A stretch of 64,000 bases of DNA, taken from positions 434,001-498,000 of the forward strand of contig NZ_CP025198.1 of NCBI RefSeq assembly GCF_003325455.1, given 5' to 3'. Of this stretch, positions 26,202 to 34,524 are shown piece after piece. Positions within the stretch are counted from its first letter, which is position 1, and each line of letters opens with the position of its first letter. The stretch comes from Acidipropionibacterium virtanenii. GTDB lineage: Bacteria; Actinomycetota; Actinomycetes; Propionibacteriales; Propionibacteriaceae. Made by a program: the position numbers and the translations under genes. The notes below the pieces were generated by a model that was not told the origin of the DNA, made no database searches, and saw only the letters and a list, made by a program, of their open reading frames with translations.

Positions 26202-27041
26202 CTACTTGACGGCCCCGGCCGTCAGGCCGGCGACGAAGCTGCGCTGAAGCACCAGGAATGCCAGGACCACCGGGACGCTCACGACCAGGGAGGCCGCCAT
26301 GATCTCGTTCCAGTAGACGTTGGTCTGGGTGGAGTAGAGGCGCAGCCCCACCGCCAGCGTGCGGTTGGCGTCGGTGGTCATCACCGATGCGAAGAGCACC
26401 TCTCCCCAGGCCGTCATGAAGGAGTAGATCGCCACCGCGACGACGCCGGGCCTCGCTGCCGGCAGCACGACCCGCCACAGGGCTCCCCATGGAGTGCAGC
26501 CGTCCACCATGGAGGCCTCGTCGAGTTCCCGCGGAATGCCGTCGAGATATCCGGCGAGCATCCAGATCGAGAATGGTAGGGAGAAGGTGAGATAGGTGAT
26601 GATGAGACCGAGCTTCGTCCCGATGAGCGTGATCCCGGTCGAGGTGTCGATATTGACGAAGATGATGTACAGCGGAAGCAGGAAGAGAACTCCGGGGAAC
26701 ATCTGGGTGGACAGCACGGTCGTGCTGAAAATACTGCGGCCCTTGAATCGCCACCTGGATATCGCGAATGAGGCGAAGATGGCGATGATGACACTGCACA
26801 GGGTGGCGATCGAGCACACGATGAGGCTGTTGACGAAGTAGTCGGCCAGCGGGATGGTCCGCCACATCGAGCGGAACGCCGAGAAGGTGACATGGCTCGG
26901 CCACCATGCGAAGTCGCCCTGGACGTCACCGAGAGGCTTGATGGCCGAGGTCGCCATGACGTAGAGGGGGAGGAGGATGAAGACGGTCAGGATGACGATC
27001 GTCACCCAGCGGAAGATCTTCTCGCCACGCGTGTCACGCAT
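26202..27041 (-). CDS. Sugar ABC transporter permease, MalG type
   Basis: 279 aa, six predicted transmembrane helices starting with WVTIVILTVFILLPLYVMATS. The cytoplasmic EAA loop reads ELDEASMVDGCTPWGALWRVVLP and docks the ATPase. It overlaps the MalF-type gene by 8 bp, so the two are translationally coupled. It belongs to the carbohydrate uptake transporter-1 family. No ATPase gene is present in the locus; in actinobacteria a shared MsmK/MsiK-like ATPase encoded elsewhere usually serves such importers. Confidence 0.93.
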   Translation of the reverse strand: MRDTRGEKIFRWVTIVILTVFILLPLYVMATSAIKPLGDVQGDFAWWPSHVTFSAFRSMWRTIPLADYFVNSLIVCSIATLCSVIIAIFASFAISRWRFKGRSIFSTTVLSTQMFPGVLFLLPLYIIFVNIDTSTGITLIGTKLGLIITYLTFSLPFSIWMLAGYLDGIPRELDEASMVDGCTPWGALWRVVLPAARPGVVAVAIYSFMTAWGEVLFASVMTTDANRTLAVGLRLYSTQTNVYWNEIMAASLVVSVPVVLAFLVLQRSFVAGLTAGAVK

Positions 27042-28047
27042 CGTCGTCCCCCGATCGGTTGATGAAGTACAGATAGATCAGGGAGATGATGAGGAGGAAT
27101 ATCAGCAGCATGACGCTCATGGCCGCCCCGGTGCCGAAATCCCATGACAGGAACGACGCGTTGTAGATGTGGAAGGAGATGAGATCCCCGGAGGGAGGCT
27201 GGCCGTTCCCGAAGAGTACGTACGGGGTGTTGAAATCGTTGAAGACCCAGAGGAACATCACCAGGATCAGCACCTTGTTCACAGAGCCCAGCATCGGAAC
27301 GGTGATCGTCCGCCACTGGCGCCAGGGACTCGCCCCGTCGATGGCCGAGGCCTCGTAGATGTCGGTCGGGATGGACTGGAGTCCGGCCATGATCATGAGG
27401 AAGGCGAAGGGCCACATCCGCCAGATGGACACGACGACGAGGGATCCGAAGGCGTTGCCCCCGATGAGCAGGAAGGGCCTCGACGTCATGAGATGGAGCT
27501 GATCGACCAACAGATGGTTGAACATCCCGGTGTCCCGCTGGAACATGAAGTTCCAGGTGATGATCCCGGCGTACATGGGCAGCGCGTAGGGGATGAGGAA
27601 GATGGTGCGCCAGACGGCCCTGCCCCGGAATGCCTTCTGGAGCGCGACGGCGGCGGCCATCCCCAGGATCCACGAGGCCCCGACCACGATGACGGTGTAG
27701 GCGCAGGTGATGAGGAAGGAGTGCACCAGCGAGGCGCCGACCGCGGTGTTGATGTCGATCGCGTACTGGTAGTTGCCCAACCCGATCCACGGGGCCTCCG
27801 CCCAGTTGCGGATGAAGAATTTCGTGAGCTTGACGAAGCTCATCCACACCCCGGTGAGCATCGGGATGATATGGATGGCGATCTCGAGGATCACCGCGGG
27901 GGCGACGATGAGGTAGGGGAACCACCAGTACGCTCGCCGTGCCGTTCTGCCCTGTCCAGTCCTGCCCTGTCCAGTCCTGTGCCGTGCTGGGCGACGGTGG
28001 CCGCGCGGTGGTTTCCCGGCCGATGCCGGTGTTGTCGTGATCGCCAT
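27034..28047 (-). CDS. Sugar ABC transporter permease, MalF type
   Basis: 337 aa from ATG 28047, which has GGTTGGA upstream; a TTG nine bases earlier would give MDL more. A basic, repeat-bearing cytosolic N-terminus (RTGQGRTGQGRTARR) precedes the first helix YLIVAPAVILEIAIHIIPML. The EAA loop is DIYEASAIDGASPWRQWRTITVP. It pairs with the MalG-type permease. The N-terminal tract is encoded by a 15-bp tandem duplication (27948-27977) that keeps the frame. Confidence 0.93.
   Translation of the reverse strand: MAITTTPASAGKPPRGHRRPARHRTGQGRTGQGRTARRAYWWFPYLIVAPAVILEIAIHIIPMLTGVWMSFVKLTKFFIRNWAEAPWIGLGNYQYAIDINTAVGASLVHSFLITCAYTVIVVGASWILGMAAAVALQKAFRGRAVWRTIFLIPYALPMYAGIITWNFMFQRDTGMFNHLLVDQLHLMTSRPFLLIGGNAFGSLVVVSIWRMWPFAFLMIMAGLQSIPTDIYEASAIDGASPWRQWRTITVPMLGSVNKVLILVMFLWVFNDFNTPYVLFGNGQPPSGDLISFHIYNASFLSWDFGTGAAMSVMLLIFLLIISLIYLYFINRSGDDDA
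27948..27977. repeat. 15-bp tandem duplication in the MalF-type permease gene
   Basis: TGCCCTGTCCAGTCC occurs twice head to tail. The unit is a multiple of three, so it adds a repeated RTGQG to the cytosolic N-terminus without changing frame. Confidence 0.8.
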
Positions 28048-28116
28048 GAGATCCAACCTGTTGGGGAGTGGGAGCCGGCCGCCGCGCGGGTGAGCCGTGC
28101 GGCGGTCGGAACCGGC

Positions 28117-29433
28117 CTAGCGGATCGAGTCCTGGGCGGTCTTGAGAACGGCCCGGACGTCCGCGCTGCCGACCGTCTTACCGGTCGCCGCCTTGGCGAA
28201 GAGGTTGTTCATCGCCTTGCCGACGCTCGACTCGAACTGATCCTCGTTGGGCACCAGGGGAAGGGGCTCGGACTTCGTGTTGTAGACGTCGGTGAAGACC
28301 TTGAGCTCGTCGGCGTCCGTGGTGAAGGTCGCCTTGCCGTCCTTGAGCACCGGCAGGGCCGAGTAGGGCTTGCCGAGGGTCTCCTGCACGGACTCGCTCG
28401 TCATGTAGTTGACGAATTTGAGTGCCTGGTCCTTGTGCCTCGTGCTCTTCATGACCGCGATGTTGATGCCTGCGATGTGGCTGGCGACGTCCTTCTTGGC
28501 ATCCTTGGGGGCCGGGAAGGGAACCACGCCGAAATCGCCTGCCTTCATCCCCGCAGCGATGATCGTGGCGTCCGCGTTGTTCTGGTTGATGATCATCGCG
28601 GCCTTCTTCTTCGCGAAGGCCGTCACCGACAGGGTGCCGTTGTCGTACTGCGAGTCGGAGGTGTTGACGATCTTGTCGGTCTGCATGAGATCGATGTATC
28701 GCAGCACCCCGTCGACGACTCCCGAGGAGGTGAAGGTCGGTTTCCCCGAGGAGTCGAACAGCGCCGCTCCGTTCTGCGCGGCGTCGATGAACGCGAAGTG
28801 GGCGTTCTCGGTGTACGAGGCCGCGGCCAGACTCATGCCGTAGACGTTCTTGGAGGGATCGGTGAGCTTCTTGCCGGCGGCGACCATCTCCTCCCAGGTG
28901 GTCGGTGGGTTGACCCCGGCGGCCTTGAACATCGCCTTGTTGTAGTAGAGCCCGTAGGCCAGGCCGTACAGGGGGATCGACGTCGGCCTGGTCCCGGCGG
29001 CGCCACCGGTCTGCAGAGCGGCCTTGACGAAACGGTCGGACCCGCCGATCGCCTTCATCTCCGCGTCGCCGAACTCCATCAGCCCGCCGGTGGCCTGGAG
29101 GGACACCCCCCAGGTATTGCCGATGTTCAGGACGTCGGGTCCCTGGCCGGAGGTGATCGCCGTCTGGATCCGGGTCTGGAGATCGTTCCAGCCGATCACC
29201 TCTAGGGAGACCTTGATGCCGGTCTTCTTGGTGAAGGCGGCCAGGACGGGGGCCAGCACCTCCTTGTCGTTGGCGAGGCTGGTGCCCTGATTCGACGCCC
29301 AGTAGGTGAGGGTCGTGCTCTTGTCGTCCGTGCCGGATCCGCCGTTGGAGCTCTTGCTCCCGCACGCAGTGGACGCCAGCGCCACCGCCGCCATGGAGCC
29401 GAGGGCCAGGAACTGGCGCCGAGTTGTTGCCAT
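28117..29433 (-). CDS. Sugar ABC transporter substrate-binding lipoprotein
   Basis: 438 aa. The N-terminus MATTRRQFLALGS has a twin-arginine pair and ends in the lipobox LASTAC (lipidated C24), so it is probably a Tat-exported lipoprotein anchored outside the membrane. A Ser/Gly linker is followed by an extracellular solute-binding fold of family 1, beginning TTLTYWASNQGT, with GPDVLNIGNTWG and the C-terminal region typical of oligosaccharide binders. GGAGG lies ahead of ATG 29433. It is first in the operon, upstream of both permeases and the GH-A hydrolase, and should bind the hydrolase's oligosaccharide substrate. Confidence 0.93.
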   Translation of the reverse strand: MATTRRQFLALGSMAAVALASTACGSKSSNGGSGTDDKSTTLTYWASNQGTSLANDKEVLAPVLAAFTKKTGIKVSLEVIGWNDLQTRIQTAITSGQGPDVLNIGNTWGVSLQATGGLMEFGDAEMKAIGGSDRFVKAALQTGGAAGTRPTSIPLYGLAYGLYYNKAMFKAAGVNPPTTWEEMVAAGKKLTDPSKNVYGMSLAAASYTENAHFAFIDAAQNGAALFDSSGKPTFTSSGVVDGVLRYIDLMQTDKIVNTSDSQYDNGTLSVTAFAKKKAAMIINQNNADATIIAAGMKAGDFGVVPFPAPKDAKKDVASHIAGINIAVMKSTRHKDQALKFVNYMTSESVQETLGKPYSALPVLKDGKATFTTDADELKVFTDVYNTKSEPLPLVPNEDQFESSVGKAMNNLFAKAATGKTVGSADVRAVLKTAQDSIR

Positions 29434-29461
29434 GGGAACTCCTCCGTTGTGAGTCCGTCAA

Positions 29462-29480
29462 TTACTGAATCGATTAAGAA
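29462..29480 (-). promoter_or_regulatory. Probable LacI-type operator upstream of the binding-protein gene
   Basis: The AT-rich stretch TTACTGAATCGATTAAGAA has a perfect AATCGATT centre (29468-29475) with CpG in the middle, as in LacI-family operators. It lies 29 bp before the lipoprotein start and faces the LacI gene next door, which is the likely binder. Confidence 0.5.
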
Positions 29481-29603
29481 CCCATCTCTGAGAACGACGT
29501 CGACGTCGTCCGGATCGGTGGGATGCCAGGGAGCCCGCAACTCTGCGAATCCGCTGGTGGCCCCATGTTGACGTCTTGACCGGGTGGTGTCAAGGGTCGG
29601 TGG

Positions 29604-30632
29604 TCAGGAGATCTCGCGCGCCATCCGGTTCGAGCTGGCTCGGACCGTGAGCCCCGAGGCCGGAAGCCTCACCAGGCTGCGTGCCCGACCGTCGAGGCGA
29701 TCCAGCAGGAGATCCGCGGCGAGCCGGCCCATGGTGATGGGCCTGCGCTCGAGGCTGGTGAGCGGTGGGTTGGAGATGCGGCAGGGCAGCGACTCGTCCC
29801 AGCTCACCACGCCGATCCTGTCCGGGACGGGCAGGCCCAGGAGGCCGGCCCCGCGCAGCGCTCCCAGGGCCAGCAGGTCACTGGATCCCACCACGCCCAC
29901 CGGCTGGCGGGGCACCCGTCCGACGGCCTCCAGGAATCCCCGGGCGCCGTCCTCCATGGTGTAGCGGCATGCGCTGCTGACCACCTCCAGGCCACCGGCC
30001 GAGGCGACCGCCGCAACAGCCCGTGCGCGCAGCCTCTCGTGGGTCAGTTGTCCGGGCCCGGACAGGTGGATGATGCTCCGGTACCCCTGATCGGCCAGGT
30101 GTGAGACGAGGGTCCCGGCGTCCGCGGCGTCGTCGATCAGCACCCGCGGGGCGCCGTCCACCGCGGCCTCGCTGGTCACCTCGACGAAGGGCAGCCCGAC
30201 CTCCTCGAGGAGCCCGGTCCGGGGATCGTCGGCCAGCAGGTCGAACAGGATGACGCCGTCGACCCGGCGCTGCCGCGCCCATGACCGGTAGACGTCGAGC
30301 TCGGCCGCCTGACGCCGTCCCGGCCTGCTGATCATGAGGCTGTAGCCGCGTGCGGCCAGAGCCTGTTCGATGCCGGCCTGGACGTAGGAGTAGAAGGGCT
30401 CGTTGGCGATCTCCTCCGCGTCGCGCGACAGGGCCATGCCGACCGCCATGGAGCGGCGGCTGCGCAGCGATCTGGCGGTGGAGTCGGGCGTCCAGTCGAG
30501 CTCCTCGACGAGGTCGAGGACCCGTTGTCTGGTGGTGGCGGAGACCCCGGGGCGGCCGTTCAGCGCATAGGACACCGCGGCCGTGGAGATTCCGAGCCGA
30601 CCGGCGATGTCGGCGATCGTGACATGAGGCAT
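29604..30632 (-). CDS. LacI family transcriptional regulator
   Basis: 342 aa. An N-terminal helix-turn-helix and hinge (TIADIAGRLGISTAAVSYALNGRPGVS, residues 5-31 in two pieces) is followed by a periplasmic-binding-protein-like sugar sensor, ending with the dimer region SNPPLTSLERRP and a C-terminal VRASS. It lies directly upstream of the sugar ABC operon on the same strand and most likely represses it, releasing DNA when the imported sugar binds. Confidence 0.92.
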   Translation of the reverse strand: MPHVTIADIAGRLGISTAAVSYALNGRPGVSATTRQRVLDLVEELDWTPDSTARSLRSRRSMAVGMALSRDAEEIANEPFYSYVQAGIEQALAARGYSLMISRPGRRQAAELDVYRSWARQRRVDGVILFDLLADDPRTGLLEEVGLPFVEVTSEAAVDGAPRVLIDDAADAGTLVSHLADQGYRSIIHLSGPGQLTHERLRARAVAAVASAGGLEVVSSACRYTMEDGARGFLEAVGRVPRQPVGVVGSSDLLALGALRGAGLLGLPVPDRIGVVSWDESLPCRISNPPLTSLERRPITMGRLAADLLLDRLDGRARSLVRLPASGLTVRASSNRMAREIS

Positions 30633-30706
30633 GGGTCGAACCGCTCCAATCCCCGGGCCCCGTGGTCGGCCGGTGCGAGCATTCTTGCAGGCGGCGGAAT
30701 GAGTCC

Positions 30707-31564
30707 TCAGCCGAACCAGCGGTTGAGCTCGGCGGCCGTTCCTCCCTCGGCGAAGGTGCCCGTCACGGCGTCGGCCACCGACTGAACGGCCTCGGGGGCG
30801 TCGCCCATCGCGACCCCGCGGCCCGCCCAGGCGAGCATCTCGACGTCATTGTGGCCGTCGCCCATCGCCAGGACGTCGGCGCGGTCGATGCCGTGGGCCC
30901 GGCACAGCTTGGCGAGTGCCGAGGCCTTCGTCACCCCGCGCGGGGTGATGTCCATCCAGGCCGACCATCCGATGAAATAGCTGACGCCGTGCAGGCCGAG
31001 GTGCCTGGCCAGTTCGACGAACTCGGAGGGCGGCGCATCGGGATCGCGGATGATGACGCGCGCCGCCGGCCGGGAGGACAGCTCGTCGACCGACTCGATG
31101 ACCATGTCTCCCTGGAGTTCGCCGTCGGGGAAGTAGCTGTTGAGTCGGTAGCCGACTCCGACCTCCTCCACCGCGACCAGTGCCGAGGGGCGGGCCTCCA
31201 GCACCCGCCGGATCACCGGGGCGGGGTCGAAGGTCACCTCGTCGATGATCTCGAGAGGAGGGGTGCGGACCGTCACCGCACCGTTCGAGACGACCATCTC
31301 CCCGGCCGGGAGCTGGAGCGCCTCGTGGATCGGGGCGGTGCCGAACAGCCCGCGTCCGGTGGCGAGCACGATCGGAATGCCGGATTCGCGCACTTTCGCG
31401 ACGGCGGCCTCGACGCTGTCGGGCATTCTGCCCTCGAGGTCGACGAGGGTGCCGTCGATATCCAGTGCGACCAGGCGCGGGGTGAAACTCACGTCTCCCA
31501 GCCTGCCAGTGGCCAGGGAACGGAGGGTGTCACGTTTCATCCATGGCAGTCGTGCTCTTCGCAT
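30707..31564 (-). CDS. Cof-type HAD-IIB sugar phosphatase
   Basis: 285 aa. Motif I is ALDIDGTLVD (nucleophile D35, acid D37), motif II is VLATGRG, and the metal-binding motif is MGDGHNDVEML near the C-terminus. The large C2-type cap domain lies between. Such enzymes dephosphorylate sugar phosphates or flavin/pyridoxal phosphates. ATG 31564 is chosen for the AAGGAG nine bases upstream; an in-frame start at 31636 would run through a terminator palindrome. It precedes the LacI gene by 74 bp and may share its transcript. Confidence 0.88.
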   Translation of the reverse strand: MRRARLPWMKRDTLRSLATGRLGDVSFTPRLVALDIDGTLVDLEGRMPDSVEAAVAKVRESGIPIVLATGRGLFGTAPIHEALQLPAGEMVVSNGAVTVRTPPLEIIDEVTFDPAPVIRRVLEARPSALVAVEEVGVGYRLNSYFPDGELQGDMVIESVDELSSRPAARVIIRDPDAPPSEFVELARHLGLHGVSYFIGWSAWMDITPRGVTKASALAKLCRAHGIDRADVLAMGDGHNDVEMLAWAGRGVAMGDAPEAVQSVADAVTGTFAEGGTAAELNRWFG

Positions 31565-31596
31565 GGCGCAATTCTCCTTCACATCTCCATCACGGA

Positions 31597-31637
31597 CATG
31601 ACTCGCCCCGGCCGTACTACGGCCGGGGCGAGTCATG
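31597..31637. terminator. 41-bp near-perfect palindrome, terminator of the whiB-like gene
   Basis: The 20-base arms CATGACTCGCCCCGGCCGTA and its exact complement flank a single C at 31617. It lies 32 bp after the whiB-like stop and 33 bp before the Cof gene start. There is no T-tract, as is usual for actinobacterial stem terminators. A cruciform or protein-binding role is possible. Confidence 0.7.
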
Positions 31638-31669
31638 CGGACCGATGGTGCTGGTGGGTGGCCGGGTGC

Positions 31670-32242
31670 TCAGGCTGCGGCCTCGGCCCTGCGCCGCATC
31701 CCGGTCACCGATTCGAAGGCCGTGATGAGGCGGCCTCGATCGGGTTCCTCCGGGGTGCGGCGACGGGGGGTCTCAGTCTCCGAGGCGGCCGCTGCTCGGG
31801 CCCTGCGCAGATGCCTCTTCACCGTCGAGAGGGAGCACCCGAGCCGCTGGGCGATGAAGTCCAGGGACTCGTCGGGGTGGGCCCGTCGCAGTGCGACGAC
31901 GTCGCGGGTGGCGATCTGGCGCCCCGAGGCGATGACGCCGATCAGGGCGTCCATGTCGTCCGCGGTCACCTCGACGCGGAGCATGTTGCGCATCTGGGCG
32001 CGTTGCCGCGAGGTGGTCGCAGCCACGAATCCGGATACGTCGTGCTTGGTGACTGCAAGATCGAGGCAGTCCTCGAAGTAGGGGCAGGCCATGCAGGCCT
32101 CGGTGGCTCGGGCGGTGAGCGCTGTGCGGAGGCGGCGTTGCTCCGCGGTCGACGGGGTGGAGTCCTCCTCCAAGAAGGGGTGCTGAAAGACATGCGTGAG
32201 GACTGCGCACGCGGGAACACCGCTATCCGATGTGCTGGTCAC
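31670..32242 (-). CDS. WhiB-like iron-sulfur regulator with C-terminal helix-turn-helix
   Basis: 190 aa. Four cysteines C12, C50, C53 and C59 match the Wbl pattern C-xn-C-x2-C-x5-C that binds [4Fe-4S]. The following turn, GVWGG in typical Wbl proteins, reads HDVSGFVAAT here. Beyond it the protein continues with a long helical part and a clear HTH, LDFIAQRLGCSLSTVKRHLRRAR (128-150), like sigma region 4; ordinary Wbl proteins lack this. The GTG at 32242 has AAAGGA six bases upstream and is preferred over an ATG at 32347. It may sense redox or nitric oxide and bind DNA itself rather than only through a sigma factor; that is inference. Confidence 0.75.
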   Translation of the reverse strand: MTSTSDSGVPACAVLTHVFQHPFLEEDSTPSTAEQRRLRTALTARATEACMACPYFEDCLDLAVTKHDVSGFVAATTSRQRAQMRNMLRVEVTADDMDALIGVIASGRQIATRDVVALRRAHPDESLDFIAQRLGCSLSTVKRHLRRARAAAASETETPRRRTPEEPDRGRLITAFESVTGMRRRAEAAA

Positions 32243-32570
32243 GTGAGGTCCTTTCCTTGTTCCTGGCATTTCCCGTGCCTCCGCTCTCGCCTCGAGGAGG
32301 AGGCACATGGAAATGGGACGTAGCAGCTCGTCTGTAGGTTCCATCACATTCTGAGATTCAGCCTGCCATGCACTGGAGCTGAGCTGTGAGGCGGATCGTA
32401 GGGCCGACTACCCGACTTCCCTGAGTATCAACCGGCGAGAGCGTGAGTACTGGTACTCACACGGCCGGGAGGCTGAATTCCTGTCCCTCGAAATTCGCAT
32501 CGGGAAAGATCTCGTGATACAGGATATTCGACTGGGGGTCGAACCGGTCGGGGCGGATAGGCTGGTGCCG
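32243..32570. promoter_or_regulatory. Divergent whiB-like/antiporter promoter region with 18-bp palindrome
   Basis: This 328-bp gap has no gene. GTGAGTAC (32443-32450), TG, GTACTCAC (32453-32460) is a perfect inverted repeat and the best operator candidate for either neighbour. TAGGCT at 32558-32563 sits seven bases before the antiporter ATG (leaderless -10). I see no small ORF or RNA with support in the rest. Confidence 0.5.
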
Positions 32571-34454
32571 ATGAATCCTGCGATCTATGTTGCCCTGGTT
32601 GTCGGCCTGTCCGTGGCCGCCCAGTGGCTGGGGTGGCGACTCAGGCTTCCCTCCCTGCTCTTCCTGCTCGTCGTCGGCTTCGCCCTGGGTCGGGCGGTCA
32701 GCCCGGACGAGGTCTTCGGGCGCGATCTGCTCTTCGCCGGTGTCAACCTGTGCGTGGCGATCATCCTCTTCGAGGGCGCCCTCTCGCTCAAGCTGCGTCC
32801 GGTGCGGGATCTGGGCCGGCCGATCCTGCGGTTGTGCACCGTCACCGTGGCCGCATCCTGGCTGCTCGTCGCCGTGACGGCCCGACTGCTGGGATTCGAC
32901 CTGCGGGTCGCCCTGCTGCTGGGGGCGATCCTCGTGGTGACCGGCCCCACGGTCATCAACCCGATCCTCAGGCAGCTGCGCCCGACCCGGCGGGTGAGCG
33001 GGCTGCTGCGCTGGGAGGGGATCATCGTCGACCCGCTGGGCGCCATCCTGGCCCTGCTGGTCTACCAGGGGGTCACGAGCATCGAGGGGGCGTCGCTGTG
33101 GCATGAGCTCGGCAGACTCGGGCTCACGGTGCTGGTCGCGCTGCTCGTGGCGGTCCCGGTCGGGCTGGGGCTGACGACGATGCTGCGCCGCCACCTCATC
33201 CCGGACTTCCTGCAGGGCGTCGTCTTCGTGGGTGTGGCCCTGGCCACCGTCGTCGGATCGAACCTCATCCTCGAGGAGTCCGGGCTGCTGGCCGTCACCG
33301 CTCTGGGCGTCCTGGTCACGAACCGGCCGGGCGTCGAACTGGACCGGGTGCTGGAGTTCAAGGAGAACCTCCAGGTGCTGCTGGTCGGCGCCCTGTTCGT
33401 GATGCTCGCCGGGAGGGTGACTCCGACCGAGATCGCCGACGTCGCCCCGATCGGTCTGGCCTTCGTGGCCATACTGGTGCTGATCGTCCGGCCGGTGTCG
33501 GTGCAGCTGGGCCTGGCGGGTACCGAGACATCGCGCCAGGAGCGGTTCCTGATGTCCTTCATGGCGCCGCGCGGGATCGTCGCGGCATCGATCACCTCGG
33601 TCTTCGCGCTGCAGTTCAGCGAGGCGGCGCAGAACGTCCGCAGCCAGGCGGCCTCGGCGATGGCGCGCGACCCGCAGCGCGGCCGGGCGCTGTCGGCCTT
33701 CGCGGACCGGCTGGCGGGGATGTCGGGTCAGGTCGACCGGATGGTGCCGCTGGTGTTCCTGGTGATCGTGTGCACCGTGGCGATCTACGGGTTGGGGATC
33801 GGGAGACTGGCCGAGCGCCTCGGGCTGGCCTCGGCGAGCCCCCGCGGGGTGATGTTCGCCGGATCTCCGGCGTGGGCCATCGACGCCGCCGTGGCACTGC
33901 GGGATCTGGGGGTCGCGACGATGTTCGTCACCAGGCGCGGCTACGACCTGGACGCCGTTCGGGCGGCCGGCCTGCGCTGCGAGGCGGCGGACTTCCTCTC
34001 GGAGTACGCGGTCGACGAGATGGACCTGTCCGGAATCGCGTCGATGGTCGCGGTGACCCCCGATGACAACGTCAACTCCATCGGGTCGGTGCATTACCGC
34101 CGCGCTCTGGGGAGGGCGAATGTCTTCGGCCTGAGGCGCTCCGACGAGGGGGAGGACGGCGATGCCACCACCGGCACCGTGCCTGCCCTCAAGGCGCTGA
34201 CCGCTTTTGACCCGCCGCTGGAGCACTCGGAGCTGGACCGGCGGTGGCGTGCCGGGGCGAGGGTGGGCCGGGTGCGGATCACCGATCAGATGAACTGGCA
34301 GCAGTTCCGCCGATCATTCCCCGATGCGGTGGCGATGTTCGTCGTGCGGGGGTCCTCCACCGTGGTGGCCACGCCGTCCATGACGGCTCCCAAGGCCGGT
34401 GAGGTCGTCGTCTACCTCGGCGATCGGGCGCAGACACCGTCGTCACGTCACTGA
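32571..34454 (+). CDS. CPA1-type Na+/H+ (or K+/H+) antiporter with C-terminal RCK-like domain
   Basis: 627 aa. Residues 1 to about 390 hold about twelve transmembrane helices of the NhaP/CPA1 family, with VTGPTVINPIL and MAPRGIVAASI as the ion-translocation helices. A charged loop (FSEAAQNVRSQAASAM...) and one last helix precede a cytosolic domain from about 430 (RGVMFAGSPAWAIDAAVALRDLG) that resembles a Rossmann-like TrkA-N/RCK nucleotide-sensing unit and ends with a TrkA-C-like part. Coupling of ion exchange to NAD(H) or nucleotide binding is likely by analogy. ATG 32571 fits the leaderless promoter. Confidence 0.88.
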   Translation: MNPAIYVALVVGLSVAAQWLGWRLRLPSLLFLLVVGFALGRAVSPDEVFGRDLLFAGVNLCVAIILFEGALSLKLRPVRDLGRPILRLCTVTVAASWLLVAVTARLLGFDLRVALLLGAILVVTGPTVINPILRQLRPTRRVSGLLRWEGIIVDPLGAILALLVYQGVTSIEGASLWHELGRLGLTVLVALLVAVPVGLGLTTMLRRHLIPDFLQGVVFVGVALATVVGSNLILEESGLLAVTALGVLVTNRPGVELDRVLEFKENLQVLLVGALFVMLAGRVTPTEIADVAPIGLAFVAILVLIVRPVSVQLGLAGTETSRQERFLMSFMAPRGIVAASITSVFALQFSEAAQNVRSQAASAMARDPQRGRALSAFADRLAGMSGQVDRMVPLVFLVIVCTVAIYGLGIGRLAERLGLASASPRGVMFAGSPAWAIDAAVALRDLGVATMFVTRRGYDLDAVRAAGLRCEAADFLSEYAVDEMDLSGIASMVAVTPDDNVNSIGSVHYRRALGRANVFGLRRSDEGEDGDATTGTVPALKALTAFDPPLEHSELDRRWRAGARVGRVRITDQMNWQQFRRSFPDAVAMFVVRGSSTVVATPSMTAPKAGEVVVYLGDRAQTPSSRH

Positions 34455-34524
34455 CGCGGGTCCGTCGGGCGAGTGGCCCGAGGGGTTCCGGGGCGAGGAG
34501 ATCCGGGCAGGGGGCGGTCCGGGA

